A DNA stretch of 64,000 nucleotides from Trueperella abortisuis (GCF_030811095.1 NZ_JAUSQL010000001.1:1674001-1738000), one strand, 5' to 3'. Positions 9,040 through 17,378 are shown, numbered from the stretch's first letter. A program made the numbers and translations. The notes: generated from the sequence alone by a model not told the origin.

Positions 9040-9278
9040 GCGAAACCACCAACACCACTGAGACCGCGGGCCTGGAGTCGGTCCTAGAAACCCCGCCCAC
9101 CACTAGTGGGACCACCAGCCGGGCCCCGCTACCAGTGACGTTGCCGGCCGAAGCCACCTCATCCCGGAGCACGGCGCAGATCGCACGCCAGGTCCTGTCA
9201 CTGATCGTGCGGCCGGGGACGAACACGTTACGCAGCATCAGCGAACTCGACGCACTACTAGGTAAGGAGGACATGTGA
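9036..9278 (+). CDS. Small phage protein, unknown function
   Basis: An 80-aa protein rich in Thr and Ser, with no membrane segment. The C-terminal half (TAQIARQVLSLIVRPGTNTL) may form a helix. It overlaps the upstream gene by 4 nt, and its stop lies at the holin start (ATGTGATG), so it is made from the same message. I do not recognise it. Small proteins here are often tail or lysis accessories. Confidence 0.6.
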   Translation: MSETTNTTETAGLESVLETPPTTSGTTSRAPLPVTLPAEATSSRSTAQIARQVLSLIVRPGTNTLRSISELDALLGKEDM

Positions 9279-9850
9279 TGCGCACGCTGTGGCACATCTG
9301 GGAAGCACTCGCAGCAACGATCGGAGGAGTCGTGGGATGGCTGATTGGCGGCTTTGACGGCTTCCTCGCAGCCCTGGTCGCGCTGGTGACCATCGACTAC
9401 ATCACCGGCGTCATCGCCGCCTACGTCACCGGCGAGTTGTCCAGTGAGGTCGGGTTCAAAGGCATCGCCCGCAAGGTCGTCATCTTCACCCTTGTTGGTG
9501 TAGCCAACCTCCTCGACGTCCACGTGCTCGGCGAAGCAGGGATCCTGCGCACCGCCACCATCTTCTTCTACCTGGCCAACGAAGGCCTATCCATCATCGA
9601 AAACGCCACCCGCATCGGCCTGCCCGTCCCCGACAAACTCCGTGACGCCCTGGCCACCATCACCACCAAGAGCGGGGGCAAACACCGCCTCGAGGACGGG
9701 TTCATTGACCGGGTTCTCGACCCGGGACCGCCCGGAGACCCCGTACCCCCATCTTCGGGCTACACCGATGAAGACCACACGCCGTCAACCCCACGGGTTG
9801 GCGGCACTTCTATTTCACCCCCAACCACCAGCAGCGACAAGGAGGCCTAA
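9278..9850 (+). CDS. Phage holin (holin_4 / toxin-secretion type)
   Basis: A 190-aa membrane protein just upstream of the endolysin. It shows three hydrophobic segments: residues ~9-27, ~30-50 with the motif VTIDYITGVIAAYV, and ~68-85. The middle motif plus GFKGIARKV and FFYLANEGLSIIENA are characteristic of the phage_holin_4 family (phage lysis/toxin secretion holins). The C-terminal ~70 residues are charged and Pro/Thr-rich, probably cytoplasmic. Holins open the membrane for the endolysin. Start ATG 9278 lies 7 nt after AAGGAGG; a GTG at 9275 is possible but very close to the ribosome site. Confidence 0.88.
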   Translation: MRTLWHIWEALAATIGGVVGWLIGGFDGFLAALVALVTIDYITGVIAAYVTGELSSEVGFKGIARKVVIFTLVGVANLLDVHVLGEAGILRTATIFFYLANEGLSIIENATRIGLPVPDKLRDALATITTKSGGKHRLEDGFIDRVLDPGPPGDPVPPSSGYTDEDHTPSTPRVGGTSISPPTTSSDKEA

Positions 9851-9852
9851 CC

Positions 9853-10791
9853 ATGGGTTACAGCTACAGTTTCGATCCGGCCAGCCCCGCCAACTACACG
9901 GCCGGCCGTGGCGGCAAGCGCATCACGACCATCGTCATCCATCACTGGGACGACCCCGCACGCAATCCGCAACTGGCCGGTGTGGTGGCGACGTTTAAGA
10001 ACCCCGGCCGAGGGGCCAGTGCGCATTATGTGGTGGAGGCCGGCCGGGTGGTGCAGATGGTCGACCTCGCCAACACCGCCTGGCATGCCGGCAACTGGCC
10101 GGTCAACCAGTGCTCGATTGGTATCGAGTGCAACCCTCGCTGCTCTGAGGCGGATAAGGCCACTATCGGTGAGCTCATCCGTGACCTGCAGGCAAAGTAC
10201 GGGCCGCTGCGCATCATCGGTCACAAAGACGCCTCCAGCACCGCCTGCCCGGGTCGCTACTACCCGCCAGCCAGCGTCCTCGCCCCATACATCGGTGGTG
10301 GTGGTAGTAGTGCTCCCGCAGCCACCCCGGCTGTGGACGGCAGCATTGATGAGCTTGCACGCAGGGTGATTGCTGGCGAGTTCGGCAACGGCGAGGAACG
10401 CAAGACTCGCCTCGGATCTCAGTACAGCGCGGTGCAGGCCAGGGTCAACGAGATTCTTGCTGGCCGGCCCGCACAGCCAAACCCCGCGGAGCCTGCGACC
10501 CCGGCACCGGCGGCTGACATTGAGGCTCTGGCGGATGCGGTCATCCGCGGCGAGTACGGCAACGGGGCGGATCGCAAGGCACGCCTCGGCCACCTCTACG
10601 ACGCCGTACAGGCGCGGGTGAACGCCAAGCTCAGCGGGGCTGCACCCGCCCCGGCTCCGGGCCCGAACCTGGAGGCCATGGCCGATGCGGTCATCCGCGG
10701 CGAGTACGGCAACGGGGCGGAACGCCGCAACCGCCTCGGCCACCTTTACGACGCTGTTCAGGCGATCGTGAACCGCAAACTCGGCTACTAG
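9853..10791 (+). CDS. Endolysin: N-acetylmuramoyl-L-alanine amidase with three Cpl-7-like repeats
   Basis: A 312-aa lysin. Residues ~20-150 are an Amidase_2 domain (zinc amidase): TIVIHHWDD supplies the first histidine ligand, SAHYVVEAGRVVQMVD is the typical core, and IIGHKDASSTACPGRYYP supplies the second histidine, the catalytic-site lysine and the cysteine ligand. A Gly/Ser/Pro/Ala linker leads to three ~40-residue repeats at about residues 165, 222 and 272, each with the G-[EF]-[FY]-GNG..R..RLG..Y.AVQ..VN pattern of CW_7 (Cpl-7) modules that bind peptidoglycan muropeptides. It has no signal peptide, so export depends on the holin. Repeats 2 and 3 share nearly identical DNA 150 bp apart (10531-10570 and 10681-10720), suggesting recent duplication. 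Confidence 0.95.
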   Translation: MGYSYSFDPASPANYTAGRGGKRITTIVIHHWDDPARNPQLAGVVATFKNPGRGASAHYVVEAGRVVQMVDLANTAWHAGNWPVNQCSIGIECNPRCSEADKATIGELIRDLQAKYGPLRIIGHKDASSTACPGRYYPPASVLAPYIGGGGSSAPAATPAVDGSIDELARRVIAGEFGNGEERKTRLGSQYSAVQARVNEILAGRPAQPNPAEPATPAPAADIEALADAVIRGEYGNGADRKARLGHLYDAVQARVNAKLSGAAPAPAPGPNLEAMADAVIRGEYGNGAERRNRLGHLYDAVQAIVNRKLGY

Positions 10792-10813
10792 CCACCAGCC
10801 CATCACGGCACAC

Positions 10814-10862
10814 AGCGCCCTCACTCACCCCTGACGTCCTGGGGTGGGTGGGGGCGCTTTTG
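10814..10862 (+). terminator. Rho-independent terminator after the endolysin
   Basis: AGCGCCC...CTCACCCC pairs with GGGGTGGG...GGGCGCT across a TGACGTCC-type loop and is followed by TTTTGT. It ends the tail-lysis transcript. Confidence 0.85.
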
Positions 10863-10998
10863 TCGTTTCTAGGACTTTTCCATCGGTTCCGGATGCGGTG
10901 AATCCGTCGATGTACCGGCTACCCCGTCCGGTTTTGCCTGCTGCCACGCCCTACAGGTGCAAGGCCCCTTTTTGGGGCACACGGGCGATAGGACGGTG

Positions 10999-11391
10999 AT
11001 GGCTGCGATGACACCACTGGAGACGCGACGGATCGAAAACCTGCGGCGCGCGGGATGGGGATATAAGAACATCGCCGCGTTCTGCGGAATGTCGCGTGAG
11101 GTAGTGCGCGCGTACTGCCTGCGTGAGAGTCTCGAGGCCGACCCCGACTTGGTTGAGCAGGTGTGTGCCTGGTGCGGGCTGGCTTTAAGCGGGCGCAGCA
11201 ACAGTGCTCGTTTTTGCTGTGCATCATGTCGTTGGAGTGCGTGGAATGACAAACACCAGCGCGCCTCCGAGCACGCGCGCCCATGCCAGGCGTGCGGCAA
11301 GGACTTCATCAGTGCGAAGAAGCGGCAGAAGTACTGCTCGCACTCGTGTTACGTCCGGGCCCGCTTCGCTACCAAGGGTGGCCGGTCATGA
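10999..11391 (+). CDS. HTH plus double zinc-ribbon DNA-binding protein of the recombinase cassette
   Basis: A 130-aa protein. The N-terminal ~50 residues form a sigma-like/HTH unit (RRAGWGYKNIAAFCGMSREVVRAY). Two cysteine-rich modules follow: CAWCG...FCCASCR and CQACG...KYCSHSC, each able to hold one zinc. No catalytic motif is seen. It overlaps the next small gene by 4 nt and precedes two serine recombinases, so a role as transcription factor or recombination directionality factor for integration and excision is plausible but inferred. Start is uncertain: ATG 10999 after AGGACG, GTG 10996 or GTG 10957 are all possible. A perfect GCCCC/GGGGC hairpin lies at 10962-10979, just upstream. Confidence 0.7.
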   Translation: MAAMTPLETRRIENLRRAGWGYKNIAAFCGMSREVVRAYCLRESLEADPDLVEQVCAWCGLALSGRSNSARFCCASCRWSAWNDKHQRASEHARPCQACGKDFISAKKRQKYCSHSCYVRARFATKGGRS

Positions 11392-11600
11392 TCAGCCACT
11401 CAGCTGTCGAAGTGGATGACGCGATGGCTGATCCTGGCCGGTTCGCAAGCGAACTGGCGTTCCTTCTCGACCGCGCTCACCTGGCCACTATGACCGCTAT
11501 CGGGGCTATCACGGTTGAAGAAGCAGACCGGATTCATTTAGAGCTCGTCAACGAATACCAGCCTGTCTACACCCTCAGCTCTATTCCGACTTTGACTTGA
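11388..11600 (+). CDS. Small SHOCT-like protein of the recombinase cassette
   Basis: A 70-aa protein starting at an ATG that overlaps the upstream TGA. The C-terminal half, LATMTAIGAITVEEADRIHL and then LVNEY, resembles the short helical SHOCT-type motif (hydrophobic, G-I-T-x-E-E) found in small proteins beside large serine recombinases. Its function is not known. The gap to the recombinase is 51 nt and includes the recombinase ribosome site. Confidence 0.6.
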   Translation: MISHSAVEVDDAMADPGRFASELAFLLDRAHLATMTAIGAITVEEADRIHLELVNEYQPVYTLSSIPTLT

Positions 11601-11651
11601 TATCACGGGCTTATAGAGCGTGTATGGAAGTGAAGAAAAAGGAGGAAGACG

Positions 11652-12887
11652 TTGGAAGTGATAACAAGGCACACCGCCAGCCGACAGCCACGGCTTGCCC
11701 GGGTCGCTGCGTATTGCAGGGTCTCAACTGAGAACGACCACAGTTTCAAATCCTTGTCCGCGCAGGTGTCCTACTACAACCAGATCATCGGGGCCACGCC
11801 TGGCTGGGTGTTTGCTGGCGTGTATGCCGATAACGGCATCACCGGCACCTCAACGCGTCATCGGCAGCAGTTCAACCAGCTCATGCGTGATGCCAGAGCG
11901 GGCAAGATCGACATCATTCTGACCAAGAGCATCTCTCGGTTCGCGCGCAACACGGTGGATCTACTGGCGACGGTACGTGAGCTCAAGACGCTGGGAGTGG
12001 AGGTGCGCTTCGAGCGGGAAAACATTCATTCCTTGTCCAGTGATGGGGAACTGCTCCTGACCCTCCTGGCGTCATTCGCTCAGGAAGAGTCCCGCTCGAT
12101 CAGCGAGAACGTCAAATGGTCGATTCGCAAACGCTACGAACAAGGCATCACCAACTCCCACCGGATTTACGGATACACCTGGCGCGGGGGTCAGCTCGTA
12201 ATCAACGATGACGAAGCCTCCATCATCCGGCGCATCTTCGCCGATTACCTAGCCGGCACGAGCCCGGAAAAGATCGCTGACCGACTCAACAGCGAGGGTC
12301 ACCGTGCTCGTGAGGGAGGCCTGTTCCTCGGCTCCGTCATTCGCACGTGACTGGAAAACCCCCGCTACGTAGGCAATGAAATGCTTCAAGCCACCTACTG
12401 CGCCGACCCCGGAGGCAAACGCATCCCGAACGATGGGGTGCTGCCACGCTACTGGGTCCAGGGAACCAACCCGCCCATCATCAGTGAGGAAACCTGGGAG
12501 CGTACTCAAGCCGAGCTCGCACGACGGCGCGCGTCAGGAGGCCGGGCGCTCACCCCGACAGGAGGCACCGGCGCACTGACCCACCGGGTCTACTGCAGCA
12601 TATGTGGCAGGCGTTTTCACCGGCGAACCAAAACCCGACGGCATGTGTCGTACAAGTTCTGGTGGTGTGAAACCGCTACCCGGGGCAAGGGCAACCCTTG
12701 CCACGCGCCCCAAGTACGAGAAACCGAACTACGCCGCGCAATCACCTGTGTGCTCGATCTGGGTGAATGGGAAAACGACGCTGTCCTTGAGCAAGTTCGC
12801 ACCATCACCATCAGCCCGAACCGGCAAGCCGTGGTGACGCTAGAGGACGGCAGGGTTCACACCATCACACTCGGGGAGGAGAACTGA
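11652..12887 (+). pseudogene. Large serine recombinase 1, interrupted by an in-frame TGA
   Basis: TTG 11652 follows AAGGAGGAAG and opens a resolvase domain with the catalytic serine in AAYCRVSTE, DNGITGTSTRHR, and the LTKSISRFARN and SFAQEESRSISENV motifs. The recombinase domain follows. The frame is broken at TGA 12348-12350, where a Trp or similar would be expected (SVIRT-stop-LENPRYVGN). Reading continues in the same frame without indels to 12887, including a zinc ribbon (YCSICG, then WWC and CHAP) and a C-terminal tail. One G-to-A change from TGG would explain it. As written the product would be 232 aa: a catalytic domain with truncated DNA binding. Separate translation from ATG 12381 is possible. 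It overlaps recombinase 2 at TGATG. It could be a pseudogene, a readthrough gene or a split enzyme; the pseudogene is likeliest. Confidence 0.82.
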
Positions 12888-14464
12888 TGCCCACCATCAC
12901 CACAATCCCAGCCAAGCCACGTATCTCTGGGCCGCAAGCACCCGCCCTGGCACGCCGGAGGGTCGCAGCCTATGCGCGCGTGTCCACCGACATGGAAGAG
13001 CAGCAGTCCTCCTACCAGGCACAGGTGGACTACTACACCACCTACATTCAAGGCCGACCCGACTGGGAGTTCGTCAAGGTCTACGCCGACGAAGGCATCA
13101 GTGGTACTTCCACCAAGCATCGTGAGGGATTCCAGAACATGGTCACCGACGCCCTGGCCGGAAGAATCGACCTGATCCTGACTAAGAGCGTGTCCCGTTT
13201 CGCCCGTAACACCGTCGACTCCCTGACCACGGTGAGGGCCCTGAAAGAAGCCGGTGTGGAGGTGTACTTCGAGAAAGAAAACATCTGGACCCTGGATGCC
13301 AAAGGCGAACTCCTGATCACCATCATGAGTTCATTGGCGCAAGAAGAATCTCGCTCGATCAGTGAGAACGTGACCTGGGGGCACCGACGTCGTTTCGCCC
13401 AAGGTAAGGCCATCATCCCTTACGCCAGCCTGCTGGGATACAAGAAAGGCGAGGACGGGGGCCTAGCGATCGACGAGAGCCAAGCACCCACCGTGCGACG
13501 CATCTACCAGCTCTTCCTTGACGGCCACTCCCTGCTCGAGATTAAACACATCCTTGAATCCGAAGGCCATCTCACCTCACGCGGCAACAAAACCTGGGCA
13601 TCGACCACGATCCGCTCGATCCTGTCCAATGAGAAGTACCGCGGCGATGTGCTGCTGCAGAAAACCTATGTGGCGGACTTCCTGACCAAGCAAGTGAAGA
13701 AAAACGAAGGCGAGGTACCCCAGTACTATGTCGAAGGCCACCACGAGCCCATTATCGAACCAAGGGTTTGGGACCAGGTCCAAGTCGAACTTGCCACCCG
13801 CCACAGCAAAGGGGAGCGCAAGACAGGCGCATCCAAGACCGGCCTATTCGGATCACGCCTGAAGTGCGCGGATTGCGGAGGATGGTACGGGCGCAAAGTA
13901 TGGGCATCGAACACGAAGTACAAGCACACCATCTGGCGGTGCAACCACAAGTACGACGGGGATAACACCTGCACCACGCCCGCACTACGTGACGAGCAGA
14001 TCCAGGATGCGTTCCTCCAAGCCCTTGCTGAGCTCAACCAGGAACTAGGAACCACGGCGCGGATGAAGCAGGCCATCACACGAGCCTTCGACACCAGCGC
14101 GCTGAAAGCCGAAGTCAAGCAACTTCAGACCACGATTACAGCACTTGAGGAGGAATTCGAACGCCTGATCGCGGACAACCAGTCCAGGGTCCAAGACCAG
14201 GCTGAGTACCTGGCGCGCTTCGAGAAAACCGAAGCCACCTACAAGCGCACCCTAGCAAAGAAGGATGCTCTCGAAGCTGAGATCACCCAACGCTCCTCGC
14301 GCCGGACAAGCATCCTCGCTGCCTACGAGGAACTCTTGACTACCGAGCCGCTCCAACACTTCGAGCCACGCCAGTTCAACGCACTCGTCAGCCATGCCAT
14401 CATCGCGGCTGGACTCATCCGCTTCATTTTCAAGTCCGGCCACGAAATCGAAGTCACCCTATAA
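12887..14464 (+). CDS. Large serine recombinase 2 (prophage integrase)
   Basis: A 525-aa protein, intact. Residues ~25-170 are the resolvase domain: catalytic serine in AAYARVSTD, DEGISGTSTKHR, LTKSVSRFARN, LAQEESRSISEN. Residues ~190-300 are the recombinase domain (STTIRSILSNEKYRGDVLL). A zinc ribbon at ~335-380 (LKCADCGG, WRCNHK, NTCTTP) is followed by a coiled coil (~400-480), typical of large serine integrases. It is encoded directly after recombinase 1 with a 1-nt overlap, and the two N-termini are clearly related, so they are ancient paralogues that may act as a pair. As the last phage gene next to a likely attachment region, it is probably the integrase for this prophage. Confidence 0.92.
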   Translation: MPTITTIPAKPRISGPQAPALARRRVAAYARVSTDMEEQQSSYQAQVDYYTTYIQGRPDWEFVKVYADEGISGTSTKHREGFQNMVTDALAGRIDLILTKSVSRFARNTVDSLTTVRALKEAGVEVYFEKENIWTLDAKGELLITIMSSLAQEESRSISENVTWGHRRRFAQGKAIIPYASLLGYKKGEDGGLAIDESQAPTVRRIYQLFLDGHSLLEIKHILESEGHLTSRGNKTWASTTIRSILSNEKYRGDVLLQKTYVADFLTKQVKKNEGEVPQYYVEGHHEPIIEPRVWDQVQVELATRHSKGERKTGASKTGLFGSRLKCADCGGWYGRKVWASNTKYKHTIWRCNHKYDGDNTCTTPALRDEQIQDAFLQALAELNQELGTTARMKQAITRAFDTSALKAEVKQLQTTITALEEEFERLIADNQSRVQDQAEYLARFEKTEATYKRTLAKKDALEAEITQRSSRRTSILAAYEELLTTEPLQHFEPRQFNALVSHAIIAAGLIRFIFKSGHEIEVTL

Positions 14465-14489
14465 CGCGCGAGTTCTTAATCCTTCCCAG

Positions 14490-14523
14490 GCCCGTCATCG
14501 GTGTTCCGATGGCGGGCATTTTT
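14490..14523 (+). terminator. Rho-independent terminator after the recombinases
   Basis: GCCCGTCATCGG pairs perfectly with CCGATGGCGGGC around TGTT, followed by ATTTTT. It closes the recombinase transcript. Confidence 0.93.
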
Positions 14524-14542
14524 GACGCGAAAACCCAACCCG

Positions 14543-14627
14543 CCAAACACTAGTCAGACACTCACCAAACACTGGCCAAACGCTCACACCCCCCAATGGG
14601 CAACGCGCCTAACACCAGCCAAACACC
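14543..14627. repeat. Four CCAAACRCY direct repeats; candidate attachment/regulatory region
   Basis: Copies of CCAAACACT or close variants start at 14543, 14565, 14576 and 14619, in a pyrimidine/adenine-biased stretch with no gene. It lies between the recombinase terminator (ends 14523) and the tRNA-Gly terminator (from 14637), so phage and host DNA must meet within or next to it. Direct repeats beside an integrase may be accessory protein sites. The left attachment site is outside the window, so the core cannot be found. Confidence 0.5.
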
Positions 14628-14636
14628 CGCAAACGC

Positions 14637-14666
14637 AAAGACCCCGGACTTATCACATCCGAGGTC
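14637..14666 (-). terminator. Terminator of tRNA-Gly
   Basis: On the minus strand GACCTCGGA pairs with TCCGGGGTC (one mismatch) and is followed by TTTG. It begins five bases after the tRNA 3' end. Confidence 0.65.
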
Positions 14667-14670
14667 TAAT

Positions 14671-14744
14671 TGGAGCGAGTGACGGGAATCGAACCCGCGT
14701 CATCTGCTTGGAAGGCAGAGGCTTTACCATTAAGCTACACTCGC
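14671..14744 (-). tRNA. tRNA-Gly (anticodon TCC)
   Basis: On the minus strand the acceptor GCGAGTG pairs with CACTCGC, the D arm is short, the anticodon loop reads CTTCCAA with anticodon TCC, the T arm contains GGTTCGATTCC, and the 3' CCA is encoded. It is the first chromosomal gene right of the prophage. Confidence 0.97.
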
Positions 14745-14881
14745 ACATCACCCTAAGTGACCAGTTGATCTTAGCAAGCCCGCCACATTTCTCAAAAGGC
14801 ATTGCTCGTGAGATGATGCTCATCGACGCTGATTCGTATAAGACCCGGGCCTCCCTTAAGATGAAGAGGGCCGTATGGCTA

Positions 14882-14958
14882 CGGGGTATAGCGCAGTTTG
14901 GTAGCGCGTCCGCTTTGGGAGCGGAAGGTCGTGGGTTCAAATCCCGCTACCCCGACCA
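14882..14958 (+). tRNA. tRNA-Pro (anticodon TGG)
   Basis: Acceptor CGGGGTA pairs with TACCCCG, the anticodon loop reads TTTGGGA with anticodon TGG, the T arm has GGTTCAAATCC, and CCA is encoded. It is divergent from tRNA-Gly; the 137-bp gap should contain both promoters. Confidence 0.97.
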
Positions 14959-15075
14959 CACCAAACCCCGGATAGCACTGCACTTCAGGATATCATTGTG
15001 GGTTACCATGATCGCGATGGGCAAGGAATCTTGCTCATCATCGGCATCACCTTCCGTCTCACGCTTGGAGCCGAC

Positions 15076-16056
15076 ATGTACACCGACCTCCTCGCACGCC
15101 TCACTGCCGAGCACTCCGCTCGTCTGCGCGCGATCGATGCCGTGTGGGCGCCTCTGCCTGTGCCCAGCGTTAGCCCCGGCACGGTCGTCGTGCCTGCATG
15201 CGCTAACGCGGCCGCGGTGGTCACCACGTCTACCTTTCCAACCGATACGCCCGCCGCAATGTGGGCCACGCGAGTCTGTCACGACATCACGCTTCGGGTA
15301 GGCGCCGCCGCAACCGACTCCGACGTTGTCGAGACCTTGCGTCTAGCTATCGCCGAGGCGCGCCGCCACGACGCCCGCACGGCCCGCGCTGACCGCCCTA
15401 TCCCTGACGACGACCGCCACATCAGCCTGGTCCTTCCCGCCCAAGACGCCGAACTCGCCACCGCAGCCGCTAGAGCCGGATTTCGACTCCTGGCGGTGGA
15501 CGGTCTCAAACAACTCGCTACCATCGCAGATCCACCCGTACACGCTCAGGATCCCGCCGGGCAGAGCGCGCAAGTCAAGCTCTTCGACGCCCCTGGCCCC
15601 GACGACGTCGACCCGCTAACCACCGCTCTTTTCAAACTTGCTATGTTTGACACGTCGTTCATGTACGGAATCATCCGCGATGGCCTGCGCGATTTCATAC
15701 GTAAGGACGCCGAGGCGGCCGTGCGGGCGGGCGCCGGGTGGACGCAGGTCCTCCGTGGCGAGGGTCAGAGTCTCGACGCCGCCCTCGTGATCGTGTCCCC
15801 TAGCCAAGAGCCTTGGTGGAGCAACGGGGTCGACGTCGGGACAAGCGCCTACGTATCCTTCGCATGGACGGAGCCCACACTTCGCGGCAGGGGAATCGCG
15901 AGCGCCATGCTCCAGGCAGGCGAACGCTTCGCTGCAGCTCAGGGCGTCGACGCTCTGTTTATCAGCTACGCGGCGGGCAACCCGTTGTCAGGCCCGCTGT
16001 GGTCGCGGCACGGGTTCCGGCCGCTACGCGCCCACTGGTCGATGCCGCTCAGCTGA
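15076..16056 (+). CDS. GNAT-family N-acetyltransferase
   Basis: A 326-aa protein whose last ~150 residues form a GNAT fold. The acetyl-CoA motif A is visible as TEPTLRGRGIASAMLQAGERF, followed by DALFISYAAGNPLSGPLWSRHGF, the common end of the fold. The N-terminal ~170 residues are less conserved and may be a second, degenerate GNAT-like half. The substrate is unknown. I chose ATG 15076 with TTGGAG 5 nt before it; an in-frame upstream ATG at 14998 would add 26 residues without a good ribosome site. It is a single gene between tRNA-Pro and convergent lipoprotein genes. Confidence 0.75.
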   Translation: MYTDLLARLTAEHSARLRAIDAVWAPLPVPSVSPGTVVVPACANAAAVVTTSTFPTDTPAAMWATRVCHDITLRVGAAATDSDVVETLRLAIAEARRHDARTARADRPIPDDDRHISLVLPAQDAELATAAARAGFRLLAVDGLKQLATIADPPVHAQDPAGQSAQVKLFDAPGPDDVDPLTTALFKLAMFDTSFMYGIIRDGLRDFIRKDAEAAVRAGAGWTQVLRGEGQSLDAALVIVSPSQEPWWSNGVDVGTSAYVSFAWTEPTLRGRGIASAMLQAGERFAAAQGVDALFISYAAGNPLSGPLWSRHGFRPLRAHWSMPLS

Positions 16057-16127
16057 CTCGCCCGCGCCGCCGGCACACGCGCAGGTGAGCCTTTCGACTA
16101 GGCCTCTGCGGGAAGAGCCCACGGAGC

Positions 16128-16733
16128 TTACGAGATCTCCACCGACGCGGCGATATCCAATGCCCGCTGGAGAGCTGCGTTGTCGCTACCGCGCACGCTC
16201 ACCTCATACAGCGTGCCGTTCACGGTCACCAGGTAGAGGTTGGCGACGTAGCCATCCCCTATCACCTGGTATGCCGGGGCCGGCTCCCTGCCTAGATACT
16301 GTTGACCGAGGTAGGCCACCTGTCCGGCGTCAAGCCCCAGCTTTTCGGCGAGGAGAGTGGCGTAGACGTCGGCGGCGGGCATGAGGTCCACTGAGCCAAT
16401 TTCGCCGACGACGATGCGCTGGCTGCCGTCCTCATTGGCCAGTGCCACGGGGAACGCCCGTGAGCTGTCGACCACGCTCTTCCATGTCGCCGGGACTGCG
16501 AGGGAGAACTTATCCTTCGCGAAGCGGTAGATGATGTTGTCCCCCTCGGCCTGCGTGCTCAGATCCGAAGGCTCGGTGGTTTCTTGCGGTGTCGGCTCGG
16601 GGCTCGGTTCCGACGACGTCGTTGCACTAGCGGAGCTGGTGACCGTGGTCGGCTCCGAGGTCGAGTCGCTGGCCCCGGTGGTGCCGCAGCCAGCGAGTAG
16701 GAGGACGAGGAGAGTGGCGGTAGTCTTGCGCAT
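16128..16733 (-). CDS. Lipoprotein of unknown function (paralogue B)
   Basis: A 201-aa protein with a lipoprotein signal peptide: MRKTT, a Leu/Val core and a lipobox ending LLAGC at residues ~13-17. A Ser/Thr/Pro-rich spacer of ~45 residues follows, then a folded domain with YRFAKDKFSLAVPATWKSVV. It should be anchored to the outer face of the membrane. It is 12 nt downstream of paralogue A, and the two share domain architecture and the YRFA/YTLA...P.TW start of the folded region, so they arose by tandem duplication. Function is unknown; the domain resembles small exported lipid- or ligand-binding folds, but no family is certain. Confidence 0.8.
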   Translation of the reverse strand: MRKTTATLLVLLLAGCGTTGASDSTSEPTTVTSSASATTSSEPSPEPTPQETTEPSDLSTQAEGDNIIYRFAKDKFSLAVPATWKSVVDSSRAFPVALANEDGSQRIVVGEIGSVDLMPAADVYATLLAEKLGLDAGQVAYLGQQYLGREPAPAYQVIGDGYVANLYLVTVNGTLYEVSVRGSDNAALQRALDIAASVEIS

Positions 16734-16745
16734 CGGGTGTGGAAC

Positions 16746-17378
16746 TTACTTCTGGTTGATGAGGACGGAATCGATGATGGTCTGGAATACCTCCGCGTTA
16801 TCACCGCTATCCAGTAGCGTGATCTCATAGGCGGTGTTGCCAAGGATTACGGAGTAGATCGAGGCTTTCGAACCCGAGATGGACATGTCGAAGCGTTCGG
16901 CTGTGCCACCGTTGAGCTGGACGGTTCCCTTGTGGGTCACGTCACCATCCTTAAGGCTGAGGTTGTCGAGGAGGGCCTGGGCGTATTCCTCAGTGTCGGG
17001 TAGGAGCGCCGCCGGGCCGATCTCGGTCACGGCAACGAATGCTCCGGCGTCCTCCTTGAAGATGGAGATCGGGACTTCCTCGGTCGTCTCATCCGGCTGG
17101 CCCCAGGCCGTAGGGAGCTCGATGGAGAGCATGCCGTTCGCTAGGGTGTAACGCGTCATGTCGCCGTCGGCCTCGGTGGCGACGGGAAGATTGTTGCCGG
17201 CGGCGTCGGTCGGATCCTGCGCAGAAGCACTGGCAGAATCGTCGCCGGTGGGAGCCGCGGTCGTTTCCTCAACGCTTGTTTCGGAAGCGGTGTCGGTGGC
17301 GGACGGGGTGCCATCAGACTGTGAACAGCCGACGAGGGCGAGCAGGAGAACCGCAGCGGCGGCGATGGTCTTGGACAT
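16746..17378 (-). CDS. Lipoprotein of unknown function (paralogue A)
   Basis: A 210-aa lipoprotein, the first gene of a two-gene operon. Its signal peptide ends in LLALVGC (cysteine ~18), followed by a low-complexity acidic Ser/Thr/Asp/Ala spacer to residue ~70 and a folded domain with MTRYTLANGMLSIELPTAWGQP, then ILGNTAYEITLLDSG near the C-terminus. The matching LYEVSVRGSD in paralogue B shows common descent. AAGGAG lies 5 nt before the ATG, and a TAGAAT -10-like box lies ~25 bp upstream. Role unknown. Confidence 0.8.
   Translation of the reverse strand: MSKTIAAAAVLLLALVGCSQSDGTPSATDTASETSVEETTAAPTGDDSASASAQDPTDAAGNNLPVATEADGDMTRYTLANGMLSIELPTAWGQPDETTEEVPISIFKEDAGAFVAVTEIGPAALLPDTEEYAQALLDNLSLKDGDVTHKGTVQLNGGTAERFDMSISGSKASIYSVILGNTAYEITLLDSGDNAEVFQTIIDSVLINQK

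Noticed and set aside
10531-10720. CRISPR-like spacing of 150-bp repeats
   Set aside because: The repeats encode Cpl-7 modules in one frame; spacer-repeat structure is absent.
12348-12350. TGA read as Trp by a changed genetic code
   Set aside because: Other genes here end in TGA at expected family lengths, so TGA is a normal stop.
14501-15301. Long plus-strand frame across the tRNA genes
   Set aside because: It covers a terminator and both tRNAs and has no ribosome site; it is a chance frame.
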